Assembly: GCA_902705865.1 (NCBI GenBank)
Contig: CACSIO010000012.1
Location: forward strand, 62,001 to 126,000
Reading direction: 5' to 3'
DNA from: BD1-7 clade bacterium
GTDB taxonomy: Bacteria; Pseudomonadota; Gammaproteobacteria; Pseudomonadales; DT-91
DNA length: 64,000 nucleotides
A program made the translations under genes and the position numbers. This document shows positions 8,769 to 18,210 of the stretch, piece by piece. The stretch's first letter is position 1, and each line of letters opens with the position of its first letter. The notes under the pieces are model-generated. The model saw only the letters and a list, made by a program, of their open reading frames with translations. It did no database searches and was not told the origin of the DNA.

Positions 8769-11357
8769 ATGTCGAACCAGAAAATAATTTCGATGTTGGG
8801 CGGGCTTGCGCTCCTTCTTTCAGGCTGTGTTGACGACTTGTCTCCAACAGTTCCATTGCCGGTTGATACCGAGGTGGAAGCCGACAGTGATGGCGATGGT
8901 GTTGTTGATTCGAAAGACGCTTTTCCACAGGATTCGTCGGAATCTAAAGATTCTGACAACGATGGTATTGGTGATAATGCGGATCCATTCCCTCACGATC
9001 CAGACAACGGGCAAGGGCAAGCGTTTGTTCTGCAAGGCCAAGAAGAATATGAAACAACGACGCAGACCGCGACAACGTTTTCATTCTCCGTCGCGGGCGT
9101 AGAGGTTGAATCATTTGAACTAGCCAAAGGCGTTTTACCGCAAGGGTTAGAGCTAAACAGTGATGCAGGCAGCCTGAGTATCACGGGAACGCCAGCGTAT
9201 GCCGGCGTTTATAACCTGACATTGCGTGCGACCAAAGGGCAAATCCATAGTGATTTTGTTACCCGCATTCAAATTACCTCTGCAGATACGTCATCTGCCA
9301 GCCTAGAGCGCACAGAGATTCTCAGCCCTAATGCGGATTCCTACGTGACGCATTTTGCGGATTATAAACACGGAAATGAAGATCGCCTTGTTATCGCCGA
9401 TAAACTTGGTAACGGCGGTAAGCAAGGGTTACTGCGTTTTACGATTCCACCAACAACGGATACGCTAACATCGGCGTATATCGAGTTAACGGTTGATCAA
9501 CAATCCGGCGGTGATGTACCCCTTGTGTTCGAAGGTATCGACAATAGCTGGAATGAAACGAACGTTCAGTGGAATACGCTGTTTGTGTTTGGCAGCGCAC
9601 CTTATCAAAAACGATTGCCATCTTTCGGCCCGCAGATCCATCATGTTGTTGGTAGTGCCGAAACTGAAGCGTCTCAGGCTGATGATGCCGCAGGAAGAAC
9701 GGTAACCATAGATATTACCGACCTGATGATGTCTGAGAACCTCGTTGACCCTTCGGAGATCTCATTCCTTTTCGGCCGAGGACAGGCGGGTGAATCATGG
9801 GTGCACTTTCATTCAAAAGAGGCGAGTGACGGGAATCCCAAGTTGAAATTGGAATATCAATTGGACAACACCCGCCAATTTTCGGTTGCTGCCGGTAATT
9901 CTCACCGTTTTTTGAACCCGGATATCATTGAGAAAGTTGATCTGAAATTTTCCAAACCCGTATCTGAATTTCCGCTGGATGCTTTATCGGTGGTTAATGC
10001 AGATCTGTTGGCGTTGGTAAAACTGTCTGACACTGATTATCGGCTGCTACTCGAAAGTGAAAATTCTGCCGGCGATAGAGTATCAATTAATATCGATGAA
10101 TCACGTGTTAAATCGGAGACTGATCAGGTGTTGCAAGCGATGCCTGAGATTGACCTGGCATTGATGGCTCCGACACGACTAACGGCCATTGTTGATCGGT
10201 CGCCTTATTATAATCAAGATGTAGATTTGAATGGCGGCACTGTGTTGTTTGATATCCCTCCGCTAGCTGTTGAAACCCAATCGTTAATACTTCAGTTGTC
10301 GCTGAAAGAACTTCGCGATGACGGTAAGCCGTTGATCATAAGAGATATAACGTCAGGGTCTGCCTCTGAAAAATCTGTATCGAAAATACTTAGGCTGACC
10401 GATTCTGGTGCCACGATCCTGGTAGATATTTCTTCATTGTTTAGTGAGGGGTTATCTGAAGGCCAAGTGAAACTTAGCTTTGAGTTTGAAGCACAAAGTG
10501 ATCCTTCACACGTCACTCGGGCGCAGGGCTTTACCCGAGGTAACCCTTCTGAATTCCCGCAGTTAAGAATTAACGATCATCATCATCTTCCGACCCCTCG
10601 ACCTGCAATTGCAAAACCGGAATGGACTCAAACCCGAATCATGGCGGGTGAGGATCGGGTGAGCGTGAACGGTGGAGCGATTATCGAGTACGATAAAGTA
10701 CCAAATCCGCCAGTTTACTACGTGACTTATTATCCCGAAGATAATCCAGAAACACCCGAGCTAGAGGGTGAAGGCTTGCTTCAAAATGGCCTGACTCGTG
10801 AAGGTAAAACGCCGTATTACGACAACGAAATTCATGTTTGGTTAAAGATGGGGAAAGGTACGTATACCGTATCACCTTACGCCGACGATCAAGTCTGGAC
10901 GCTATTTAATTCTGCAGACGAAGATTATTACAGGATGCCTAACGGAACAGCTAATAACTTTGACGTTGATGTAAAAGCCTACTTTGACTCGATGGAATCA
11001 CGTCTCAACTTGGCCGGTAAACCTCCCATCGAAAAGCTGAGAGCGTTTTACGTGTTCTTCAGCGGCACTAACGATGATGTGTATTACAACTCGAGTGAAG
11101 CGCGCGGTAACTCCCAATTTGTGATGCAACGAATTCTTGAAAATCAACAGGCTGGTAATGGCGATAGACTAGGTATTGCCTGCTGGGGCTATTCAACCAT
11201 GTTGACGGCTTATGCACGCTATTTAGGCTATGAGGCAAGCCAAGGAGATACAAATGGCCATATTTGGACGCTCGTTCGCATCGACGGTTTTTGGAAGGTT
11301 TTTGATGCGACGCCGGGGTACGGCATCTTCAATGCTGTTGGGCGCCCTGGCTATTAA
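8769..11357 (+). CDS. Multidomain lipoprotein with C-terminal transglutaminase-like domain
   Basis: The 862-residue lipoprotein starts at the ATG at 8769, preceded by AGGGGAA; an upstream in-frame TTG is less likely. The signal ends in the lipobox LLSGC (Cys20). Domains in order: calcium-type DxDxDG repeats (DSDGDGVVDSKDAF, DSDNDGIGDNADPF, about 40-80), a putative Ig/cadherin-like module (LPQGLELNSDAGSLSITGTP, about 115-170), a DNRLRE/CBM96-like beta-sandwich (about 185-370), further beta-rich regions, and a transglutaminase-like fold. The last has Cys about 805 (IACWGYSTM), His about 831 (NGHIWTLV) and Asp about 846 (WKVFDATPGY), the Cys-His-Asp triad order. It probably acts at the outer membrane on protein or cell-wall material. 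Confidence 0.8.
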   Translation: MSNQKIISMLGGLALLLSGCVDDLSPTVPLPVDTEVEADSDGDGVVDSKDAFPQDSSESKDSDNDGIGDNADPFPHDPDNGQGQAFVLQGQEEYETTTQTATTFSFSVAGVEVESFELAKGVLPQGLELNSDAGSLSITGTPAYAGVYNLTLRATKGQIHSDFVTRIQITSADTSSASLERTEILSPNADSYVTHFADYKHGNEDRLVIADKLGNGGKQGLLRFTIPPTTDTLTSAYIELTVDQQSGGDVPLVFEGIDNSWNETNVQWNTLFVFGSAPYQKRLPSFGPQIHHVVGSAETEASQADDAAGRTVTIDITDLMMSENLVDPSEISFLFGRGQAGESWVHFHSKEASDGNPKLKLEYQLDNTRQFSVAAGNSHRFLNPDIIEKVDLKFSKPVSEFPLDALSVVNADLLALVKLSDTDYRLLLESENSAGDRVSINIDESRVKSETDQVLQAMPEIDLALMAPTRLTAIVDRSPYYNQDVDLNGGTVLFDIPPLAVETQSLILQLSLKELRDDGKPLIIRDITSGSASEKSVSKILRLTDSGATILVDISSLFSEGLSEGQVKLSFEFEAQSDPSHVTRAQGFTRGNPSEFPQLRINDHHHLPTPRPAIAKPEWTQTRIMAGEDRVSVNGGAIIEYDKVPNPPVYYVTYYPEDNPETPELEGEGLLQNGLTREGKTPYYDNEIHVWLKMGKGTYTVSPYADDQVWTLFNSADEDYYRMPNGTANNFDVDVKAYFDSMESRLNLAGKPPIEKLRAFYVFFSGTNDDVYYNSSEARGNSQFVMQRILENQQAGNGDRLGIACWGYSTMLTAYARYLGYEASQGDTNGHIWTLVRIDGFWKVFDATPGYGIFNAVGRPGY

Positions 11358-11376
11358 GCCTTAGCTGGTGGCCGGT

Positions 11377-11430
11377 TTACCCTCGCTTTGGATTGGCAGT
11401 TTAGAAAGAAATCCAGAGTGAGGGTAATTT
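11377..11430 (+). terminator. 18-bp hairpin after the transglutaminase-like gene
   Basis: Bases 11377-11394 pair with 11410-11427 over 18 positions, two of them G-U, with a 15-base loop, followed by TTT. It begins 20 bases after the stop codon. The short T-run makes termination likely but not certain. The rest of the gap to 11709 shows nothing else. Confidence 0.55.
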
Positions 11431-11709
11431 CCTCGACGATGTAAGTAGCGTTACCTAACGTTATTCTCTGGCTGGAATCAATGTTCGAGATGTTGTGATG
11501 ATCTGATAAGTAATTCCGGTAAAGTAACTAAGGTGCGTTCACGCTTCTGGTTTAACTGACGTGTTAATCAATCTAATCGAGTCTCGAAGCTGGTCTCAGC
11601 GCTTACGATACTTAATTTTTAATAGATCCAAAAAACACAGTATGTAAATTTGATAGAGTCGTTTAGAATATACCGGAACGGATACACGAATATTAAAAGG
11701 AAGCTTCAA

Positions 11710-12564
11710 GTGCCGAATTACACTCGATTTATTCTCGCCCTACCTGTAGCGTTAGCTATCGCGGGTTGTCTACCCGAAGATACTGTAACGCCAACTCCTC
11801 CTGACACATCAACCCCAGATCTCTCTGAATACCAGGGTGCCTGGAAAGCGACGACAACACAAAGCTCTGGCGGTAGTCCCGCTCAGTCTGTCGAAGAGAT
11901 CATCTATGTGACAGTCGACGAGTCTGAGTTGTTTGTACGTCGATGTGGCGAATCTGGTCGTGGTACAGGTTATTCGCTCAATGAAGCTTCTGGAGAATTT
12001 GAGGCGATTGAGGCTGATCCCGCTGCACTTCTTCCGAACATTGAATTCGCCAGTGGCTCTTCAATCAGTCTGAGTTTAGCTGCGAACGGCGTCAGTATCA
12101 GTGGTAGTGGTGCTAAATTTAACAGTAGCACTAGTGTCTCTGTGGGTACCTTGTATGGGGCTGAAGTGTTCTCGTTGGAAGACCTGTTCCCATTGCCCCC
12201 ACCACCGACTGACCCGTCTTCTGCAGAGTATGTGGTCGATTGCTATAAGCTTATGATTCCCAATCTGAACGGCGCTCCACCACCTGATGAAACGCCTCAG
12301 CGAGCATTTGAATTCTCGGGAATCACTGCAGAAGATCTTCGGTATCACTACATCGTTGGCGCAGAAAATACGTCTCTTAAGCTGAATAAAGTAACCGGTG
12401 ATGCAGTGACTGTTCGATTCGACTCGTCAGCGCCGCCGATGCCGAATTATTCGGTTTCAAATTATTTGGAAAGCCCAACCAATTATTCGGCAATTCTCTA
12501 CGGATCGCATTCACAAGTTGCTGAGTTCCATGTTTCAGTGTTTTTTGATCGTCCGATGCCATAA
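11710..12564 (+). CDS. Lipoprotein of unknown function
   Basis: A 284-residue product. I choose the GTG at 11710 because AAAGGAAG lies seven bases upstream and the signal peptide starts there; the frame is open from a TTG at 11650. The lipobox is AIAGC (Cys20), followed by a Pro/Thr-rich linker (TPTPPDTSTPD) and a beta-rich domain with GAWKAT and FVRRCGESG. A proline stretch PLPPPPTDP sits in the middle. The GxW...VRRC...C layout recurs in the lipoprotein at 27920-28930, suggesting a shared family. No function is recognised. Confidence 0.65.
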   Translation: MPNYTRFILALPVALAIAGCLPEDTVTPTPPDTSTPDLSEYQGAWKATTTQSSGGSPAQSVEEIIYVTVDESELFVRRCGESGRGTGYSLNEASGEFEAIEADPAALLPNIEFASGSSISLSLAANGVSISGSGAKFNSSTSVSVGTLYGAEVFSLEDLFPLPPPPTDPSSAEYVVDCYKLMIPNLNGAPPPDETPQRAFEFSGITAEDLRYHYIVGAENTSLKLNKVTGDAVTVRFDSSAPPMPNYSVSNYLESPTNYSAILYGSHSQVAEFHVSVFFDRPMP

Positions 12565-12572
12565 CGCATAAT

Positions 12573-12611
12573 TACTGTGTCAGGATTGAATTGAGATATC
12601 CTGACACAGTA
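12573..12611. repeat. 14-bp perfect inverted repeat between convergent genes
   Basis: TACTGTGTCAGGAT at 12573-12586 pairs with ATCCTGACACAGTA at 12598-12611 over an 11-base loop. It sits just after the lipoprotein stop and before the end of the convergent flavin oxidoreductase gene. No T-run follows on either strand, so it may act as a transcript-end or RNA-stability hairpin rather than a canonical terminator. Confidence 0.6.
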
Positions 12612-12661
12612 TTCTAAAGCCCGTATTAGGGTTGTATTTCGTGATTTTTGGGTTCTCGCCG

Positions 12662-13957
12662 TTAGGCTCGGCGTTTTTTGAATCCATATACCCCCGCGCT
12701 GAATAGTGTTTTAACAACAACTCCCCAGGCATTCAGATTCGGTTTAGGATCTTTGCCGTTCGCAATGAGCCTGAGTTGGTGTTCATACCAAGTCACTCCG
12801 AGCATTACCATGGCATCCATCGTTGGATTTCCTGTCGTCGGATTGTCTAATGGCATGCTGTAGTTGTTATCGGCCAGTAGTTTATTAGGGAACTCAGGAT
12901 CAACGGCGGTCGTTCTCGCTAAGCCAATAAAATCTGTAGCGCCGCTTTGTAGCGCCTCTAGCATTGCCGGCGCGCTGCGAAATCCACCAGTGACGACTAG
13001 CGGTGTGTTCACCAGTTGCCGAACCTTTTCCATATAATCTAAGAAGTAAGCTTCGCGTTTGATAGTACTTTGTTTGCGGGCGTCGCCTTTTTTATCGCTT
13101 CCCATCATCGATGGGCTTTCATATGTTCCGCCGGATATTTCGATAAGATCTATCCCAGCGTTCGCGAGAGCCTGTACTACCTGCATCGATTCATCTTCGG
13201 TAAATCCACCCTTCATGAAGTCGGCACTGTTAAGTTTGATACCGATAGGAAAATCATCACCAACCTGATCTCTTATTGCTTGATAGAGGGCTAACACAAA
13301 GTGCATGCGTCGCTCTAAATTGCCACCCCATTGGTCATCACGTTGGTTATGGCGAGAGGATAAAAACTGGCTCACAAGATAACCGTGAGCACCGTGGATT
13401 TGAACGCCAGTAAATCCGGATTCTTTGGCAAGCCGAGCACTGGTTGCGAACTGATCAATAATCTTGAAAATTTCCAGCTCTGTTAATGCGCGGGGTTGAT
13501 TGAAGCCTTTTTCAAGCCCGTTTTCGAGTGCAATTGCAGACGGAGCAAGCGGCTCTTTTGATATGAAGTTAGGTATTTGTTTCCCTGGGTGATTAAGCTG
13601 TGCCCAGATACTCGCGCCGTTTTTCTTTCCGGCTTCAGCCCATTGTCGAAACAGGGTTAGGTCACTGCGTTCATCCAATACAATGTTTTTCGGCTCTCCC
13701 AGCGCATTGCGGTCGATCATGATGTTGCCTGTTATGGCTAGGCCAATTCCGCCTTGGGCCCAACGCTCATAAAGGGTAATTAGGCCGGGGAGTGGATTAT
13801 GATGTTTGTCGCCAAGCTGTTCACTCATTGCTGACTTAAACAGGCGATTTTTGATGGTCTTGTTTTGACCCAGAGCTTGGTTATCTAAGTTAAAGCTGTC
13901 GCTGAGTGAAAGCGTGCGGGTGTCTGTATTTAATTGTTCTACGTTGTTGTGTGTCAT
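12662..13957 (-). CDS. NADH:flavin oxidoreductase, Old Yellow Enzyme family
   Basis: The 431-residue FMN-dependent ene-reductase-type barrel carries the signature GVQIHGAHGYLVSQFLSS followed by N-x-R-x-DxWGG and a phosphate-binding VVTGG/FIGLAR region near the C-terminus. It is a single TIM-barrel without the 4Fe-4S cysteine cluster and second domain of dienoyl-CoA reductases, so reduction of activated C=C bonds in electrophiles is the expected chemistry. The TetR gene lies upstream on the same strand, the nemR-nemA arrangement known from Escherichia coli. A GACCGGTC palindrome precedes both genes, supporting joint repression. Confidence 0.88.
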   Translation of the reverse strand: MTHNNVEQLNTDTRTLSLSDSFNLDNQALGQNKTIKNRLFKSAMSEQLGDKHHNPLPGLITLYERWAQGGIGLAITGNIMIDRNALGEPKNIVLDERSDLTLFRQWAEAGKKNGASIWAQLNHPGKQIPNFISKEPLAPSAIALENGLEKGFNQPRALTELEIFKIIDQFATSARLAKESGFTGVQIHGAHGYLVSQFLSSRHNQRDDQWGGNLERRMHFVLALYQAIRDQVGDDFPIGIKLNSADFMKGGFTEDESMQVVQALANAGIDLIEISGGTYESPSMMGSDKKGDARKQSTIKREAYFLDYMEKVRQLVNTPLVVTGGFRSAPAMLEALQSGATDFIGLARTTAVDPEFPNKLLADNNYSMPLDNPTTGNPTMDAMVMLGVTWYEHQLRLIANGKDPKPNLNAWGVVVKTLFSAGVYGFKKRRA

Positions 13958-13979
13958 GATTTACCTCGCCGAATATTTA

Positions 13980-13987
13980 GACCGGTC
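13980..13987. promoter_or_regulatory. Candidate TetR operator before the flavin oxidoreductase
   Basis: The palindrome GACCGGTC lies 23 bases upstream of the oxidoreductase start, in the context TTTAGACCGGTCGTATTTT. An identical core, continued by GT on the same side, precedes the TetR gene. NemR-type boxes have a related GACC...GGTC symmetry. Confidence 0.55.
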
Positions 13988-14050
13988 GTATTTTAATGGG
14001 TTTTAAAAAAATGCAGACCTGTCTGCATTGGTTTCAAATTGAATCGATGG

Positions 14051-14665
14051 CTAGCCCGCGCTATTTGGGCGCATGAGGTCATCCAACATTAATGCCATGG
14101 TTTCTATGGCTGGTGCTATGTCTTTGTTCATTTGCAATTTGATTAACGCGCCTTCCCACGTTGCCCAGTAGATCCTGGCTAACTGTGCTGCCGACAGATC
14201 ATTGCGTATGTCACCAGCATCTTGTGCCTGGCTAATAAGGTCGGTAAAAAAATCAATCCATTGCTGCGATGCATTTTTGAGCTCCGCTCGACATTCTTCG
14301 CTTTCAGCGCCGATCTCTATGGATAATGAGCCAATCAAGCAGGAGCTTCGAAAATCTGTGGCGGCAATTTTGCTCACCGAATACTCATAGATCGTTCTCA
14401 GTTGTTCTTTCGCACTTAAGTCTTTGCCTGCACCGGTGATGAAAGCTTGCTGCTGTTGTTGGGTGTCAGCGATATAAGCTTGAATAACTTCGGCAACAAA
14501 GGCCTCTTTACTGGCAAAGAAGTTATAGAAAGAACCTTTCGGCACTTTTACTTCATCCAGTATTTGTTTGATTCCTGTGCCGTGATAGCCGAAATGGGAT
14601 ATTTGCTCCATTCCTGCCTGAATAAGTGCTTCACGGACATGTTCACTGCGTCGTGGTCTGTTCAT
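14051..14665 (-). CDS. TetR-family repressor, NemR-like
   Basis: A 204-residue TetR protein with the helix-turn-helix at about residues 27-50 (GIKQILDEVKVPKGSFYNFF) and an all-helical ligand domain. Cys109 lies in RSSCLIGSLSIEIGAES, matching in position and context the reactive cysteine of NemR (GCL motif), which senses electrophiles and hypochlorous acid; Cys125 is a second candidate. Next downstream on the same strand is an Old Yellow Enzyme gene, the standard NemR target. Duplicate GACCGGTC sites precede both genes. The NemR role is inferred from motif, synteny and operator together. Confidence 0.8.
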   Translation of the reverse strand: MNRPRRSEHVREALIQAGMEQISHFGYHGTGIKQILDEVKVPKGSFYNFFASKEAFVAEVIQAYIADTQQQQQAFITGAGKDLSAKEQLRTIYEYSVSKIAATDFRSSCLIGSLSIEIGAESEECRAELKNASQQWIDFFTDLISQAQDAGDIRNDLSAAQLARIYWATWEGALIKLQMNKDIAPAIETMALMLDDLMRPNSAG

Positions 14666-14679
14666 GCGATTTATAATAT

Positions 14680-14687
14680 GACCGGTC
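14680..14687. promoter_or_regulatory. Candidate TetR operator before the NemR-like gene
   Basis: GACCGGTC, followed by GT as at 13980, sits 15 bases upstream of the TetR start codon, where binding would block transcription and allow autoregulation. Confidence 0.55.
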
Positions 14688-14701
14688 GTCTTGTATGTAA
14701 A

Positions 14702-15268
14702 GCGTGATCACCATGTGGAACATCGTTTATCGGCGGGATCAGATTAAGGGGAGGGAATCGCGATCGAACGGCGAGTAGATTTGGTTGCAAGGTGGCGGAG
14801 CCTGAACCCAAGCACGACCCAATGTGCGAGCTTGTGCTGAGCGGCCTAGGTCAATGTCTCGAGAGGTTCTTCAACCTAGTTTGTGGGGATGTTTACAATC
14901 GGCTAACTAATTGTTGTGTTGCGGTGAGTGAATTCCCGAAGTTAATAGAGGGATAGCTTATTTGGGGTCGCGGAAGATCTGATCGATTTCTGTTTTTCAG
15001 GCGTTATTCAATCTCTGTTTGCGCGTGTTGGTTAGCCAGTAGTTTCTCTAACGTAATGGTTCTTTACCTCTGCTCGAAAAGAGGAGGGCAGTGAGTTTTT
15101 TTAAATTATTGAAATATAAGGCATATCAACTCCTAACGTAACGCCAGCATGAGTTAACGAGTTTGTCTTGGTCAAAAAGCTCGATTTTATTTTATGTGAG
15201 ATTTATTGATAGTGTTAGTCTTGTGGGCGTTACTACCGACGATATGTAAAAGCTTTCAGGGACCTATC
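14702..15268. other. 567-base non-coding gap
   Basis: No credible gene, tRNA or strong hairpin was found. A weak AGCAC/GTGCT inverted pair lies around 14810-14840. The promoter of the LRR gene should be in the AT-rich 3' part. Confidence 0.35.
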
Positions 15269-18070
15269 ATGCTAAAAAGGATTCAGCCACTCCTGTGTGC
15301 TGCGCTATTGCTAGTTGCTGGCAATAGCCATGCTGCGATTCAAGACCCCACCGTTCAAACACTCTTGAACAAATTGCTGCCATTTCCAAACGGCCCACGT
15401 GTTATCGAATGTGATCGATATTGGATTCGGTGCAACGACGATGATCAAGTCATTAGTGTGTTGCATTCGATCGATAGTGTCGATGACCTGAATGCTGACT
15501 TGTCTATTTTGCAAAAACTGGAATCCTATTGGGCAATACTCGATCCAAGTATCGCTGCTTTGCCCGCCAGCCTAGTAAATGTCGACACGCTCGTTGATTT
15601 GCGTATAAATACTCATCAAACGGTGCAGCTGCCCAATGGTTTTAATGCCGATCAGTTGACCCACTTGGATTATGTTTGCGAAGAGGAGACTACGTCGGGT
15701 TGTGACCTGCCCACGTCTTTGAAATCTGGTACGAGTTTACAAGAAATACGCTTAACCAATAGTCATTGGTTAGGTAATGCGCAGTGGCCGAATGCGCTAG
15801 AACTTTTTGTGCACCAGTCGGGTTTGGTTACTGTTGATCTTGACGTGTTGTCTGTTCCGAAACTTCAGGATTTTACACTGACGACGGATGAGCAGATCGT
15901 TCTGGATACGCAATCGGATAAAACCTTGCCTGACCTTCGAACATTGTCTTTGAGTGCTTCTTCGGTTTCTATCTCTGCCGATTTAGGCTTGCCGCAGCTA
16001 CAAAAATTGACAGTGCGGGCATCCGATTTTAGTGGCTTGCCAGACACTTTCTCGCATTACCTGAACCTTGAAGCTTTTGAGTTGAATTCGCTGGACGATG
16101 ATAATGATTTGGAAAGACAGCTCAAATACCAGTATGTATATACCGTCGCTAAGTTGAAAAAACTCGACCTAAGTGACCATCGTCCTGACCTCACAGAGTT
16201 TCCTCCAGAGGTACTGCAAATGACGAGTCTTGAGCATCTAGATATCAGTAAAAACCGCATTGTTGAATTGCCAGACTCGATTAATCAACTGAAAAAACTC
16301 AAAACGTTGAATCTGAGTAATAATAGGCTAATTCGCCTGCCGGCCGTATTTGATCTTCCAGCATTGGAGGAGTTGGCTGTTGGCCGTAATTACAATGTTG
16401 ATTCGCCTGATACGTTGCCTTTGCCGCCGGGGTTATCCAATTCGGTTAACTTCCATACATTGAATCTGACAACCAGTAAACGTATTCAACCACCCGTAGA
16501 TTTGGCCCAGCTAACGTCACTGAAAAACTTGTATATAAGCGGCACACGTATAGGCAGCTGGTTGAGCGATATTCCCAGTTTGAACAATCTGGAGCGTCTA
16601 ACACTGTCGTATATTAGTGCTCTTGATCAACTACCAACCAATCTAGGCGATTTGCAAAATCTCAAGCGTCTCGATATATCCGATAACAATTTGGCGAGTT
16701 TACCCGAGTCTATCATCGAGCTTGCAGGGCTCGAATATCTCAATGCATCCCGGAACGGCATAAGCGTGCTTCCATCGCTCATTGGTGATGCATCTTCATT
16801 GAGAGTAATAAACCTATATGACAATGCACTAACTGAGCTACCGGACAGTATCGGAAACTTATCTGAAGTGACTGCACTCATCCTCTCCAGTAATAAGTTA
16901 TCAGTGGTTCCTGATAGCGTCGCCAATTTAGTGAAGTTGCGTACATTGCATCTTGATAGGAACGCGATTACTAAGATTCCCGATTCAATGGCAGGTCTAA
17001 CTGAACTCGAAGAACTGAAATTGCGCCAGAATCGACTTACACGTTTTCCGAGAGCTTTGGCAGAACTTTCTCAAGTTAAACTTCTCGACCTTTCACATAA
17101 CATGATCAGTGAAATTCCTGCAGATATTGTGTTTGCGGATGGATGGGAAGCAATTAAGTTAAGTTGGAATAACTTAACGGAAATTCCTACGAATATCGTG
17201 GCTATTCCATCACTAAAGACACTGATATTATCGAGCAATGCCTTCAGTGGCGCTTTGCCAGTCGCGTTGTTTGAGTCATTCCAAGATCGACATTTATGGA
17301 TGGATTTATCGGCTAATCGTTATGTGGGTGAGCTACCTGATTACCAGCAGATTGCAGAACCGCTCTTGGCTGTGAGCTTATCTCACAATGCATTGTGGAG
17401 TTCTGATGGTGATGTACGTGCCAAATACTTTGGCGCAGATGATCAGTTGTTCCCGCCGCGCGGGGTTAATGTAGCGACTGCAGCTGATGGCACCCATACC
17501 ATCAGCTGGGGCTTGCCGTTGCTTGATGGCAACATGGGAATGCATCATCAGTACACTGCGGTTCAGCAGCTACGTGGAGGTTTAATTCCTTACTCACCGG
17601 CACGCTTTTACTCAAATAACTACATTGTTCGCATAGAACGGCAGGTAAATGGGCAGCCTGACGTTGAAACTATCGCATTGACGGGGGCGACTTCGATCTT
17701 TGGCATTCCGAACTTTACCAGCAATTACACCCTAGAAGATTACGATCGTACTGTAGTTAACTATCAGTACAGTGGCGATCTGGCTAACGCGCGCGTTAGT
17801 GTATCAAGTTACATGGAAGGCGTTGAGGTAGTTGATGGTAGTATCGTCAGTAATTATTCGCGTCATCAAAACACCCAACGGCTTGAAAGTGAGCCTGCCT
17901 ATGCCGGTGAAACACAGCCGTTTGAAACTAATCTTGATGATCTGCAGCCGGATTTTCAGGATGAATTCAAAGAAATCGCTAAATCCGGCGGTCTGCCTTA
18001 TTTTTGGATGTTTGGATTAATTGTATTGGCGGCTTTCCGACGATATCAACTGCGTTCTTTGAGGCGGTAG
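15269..18070 (+). CDS. Secreted leucine-rich-repeat protein with GlyGly-CTERM-like tail
   Basis: The 933-residue product starts at the ATG at 15269, preceded by CAGGGA; an upstream TTG adds 21 unlikely residues. The signal peptide ends near GNSHA. From about residue 60 to 720 it is built of LRRs of the bacterial/plant-like type with LxxLxLxxNxLxxLPxxI spacing (for example LDISDNNLASLPESI). An FN3-like region follows (GVNVATAADGTHTISW). The C-terminus has SGG, one hydrophobic helix (FWMFGLIVLAAF) and a basic end RRYQLRSLRR, the layout of GlyGly-CTERM sorting signals processed by rhombosortase. Cell-surface recognition or adhesion is the likely role. No neighbour suggests a partner. Confidence 0.85.
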   Translation: MLKRIQPLLCAALLLVAGNSHAAIQDPTVQTLLNKLLPFPNGPRVIECDRYWIRCNDDDQVISVLHSIDSVDDLNADLSILQKLESYWAILDPSIAALPASLVNVDTLVDLRINTHQTVQLPNGFNADQLTHLDYVCEEETTSGCDLPTSLKSGTSLQEIRLTNSHWLGNAQWPNALELFVHQSGLVTVDLDVLSVPKLQDFTLTTDEQIVLDTQSDKTLPDLRTLSLSASSVSISADLGLPQLQKLTVRASDFSGLPDTFSHYLNLEAFELNSLDDDNDLERQLKYQYVYTVAKLKKLDLSDHRPDLTEFPPEVLQMTSLEHLDISKNRIVELPDSINQLKKLKTLNLSNNRLIRLPAVFDLPALEELAVGRNYNVDSPDTLPLPPGLSNSVNFHTLNLTTSKRIQPPVDLAQLTSLKNLYISGTRIGSWLSDIPSLNNLERLTLSYISALDQLPTNLGDLQNLKRLDISDNNLASLPESIIELAGLEYLNASRNGISVLPSLIGDASSLRVINLYDNALTELPDSIGNLSEVTALILSSNKLSVVPDSVANLVKLRTLHLDRNAITKIPDSMAGLTELEELKLRQNRLTRFPRALAELSQVKLLDLSHNMISEIPADIVFADGWEAIKLSWNNLTEIPTNIVAIPSLKTLILSSNAFSGALPVALFESFQDRHLWMDLSANRYVGELPDYQQIAEPLLAVSLSHNALWSSDGDVRAKYFGADDQLFPPRGVNVATAADGTHTISWGLPLLDGNMGMHHQYTAVQQLRGGLIPYSPARFYSNNYIVRIERQVNGQPDVETIALTGATSIFGIPNFTSNYTLEDYDRTVVNYQYSGDLANARVSVSSYMEGVEVVDGSIVSNYSRHQNTQRLESEPAYAGETQPFETNLDDLQPDFQDEFKEIAKSGGLPYFWMFGLIVLAAFRRYQLRSLRR

Positions 18071-18210
18071 ATCACTACTTCTGAGTGTGGTGATCGTCAT
18101 TGCGGCTAGGTGATTTGAAGTTATCATCTGGCCGTTTTTATCTTTTATATCGATATTTAACATTTTCTTAGCAAGAGACAGTTGGTCGTGAAGGCATATT
18201 CCGCACACAG

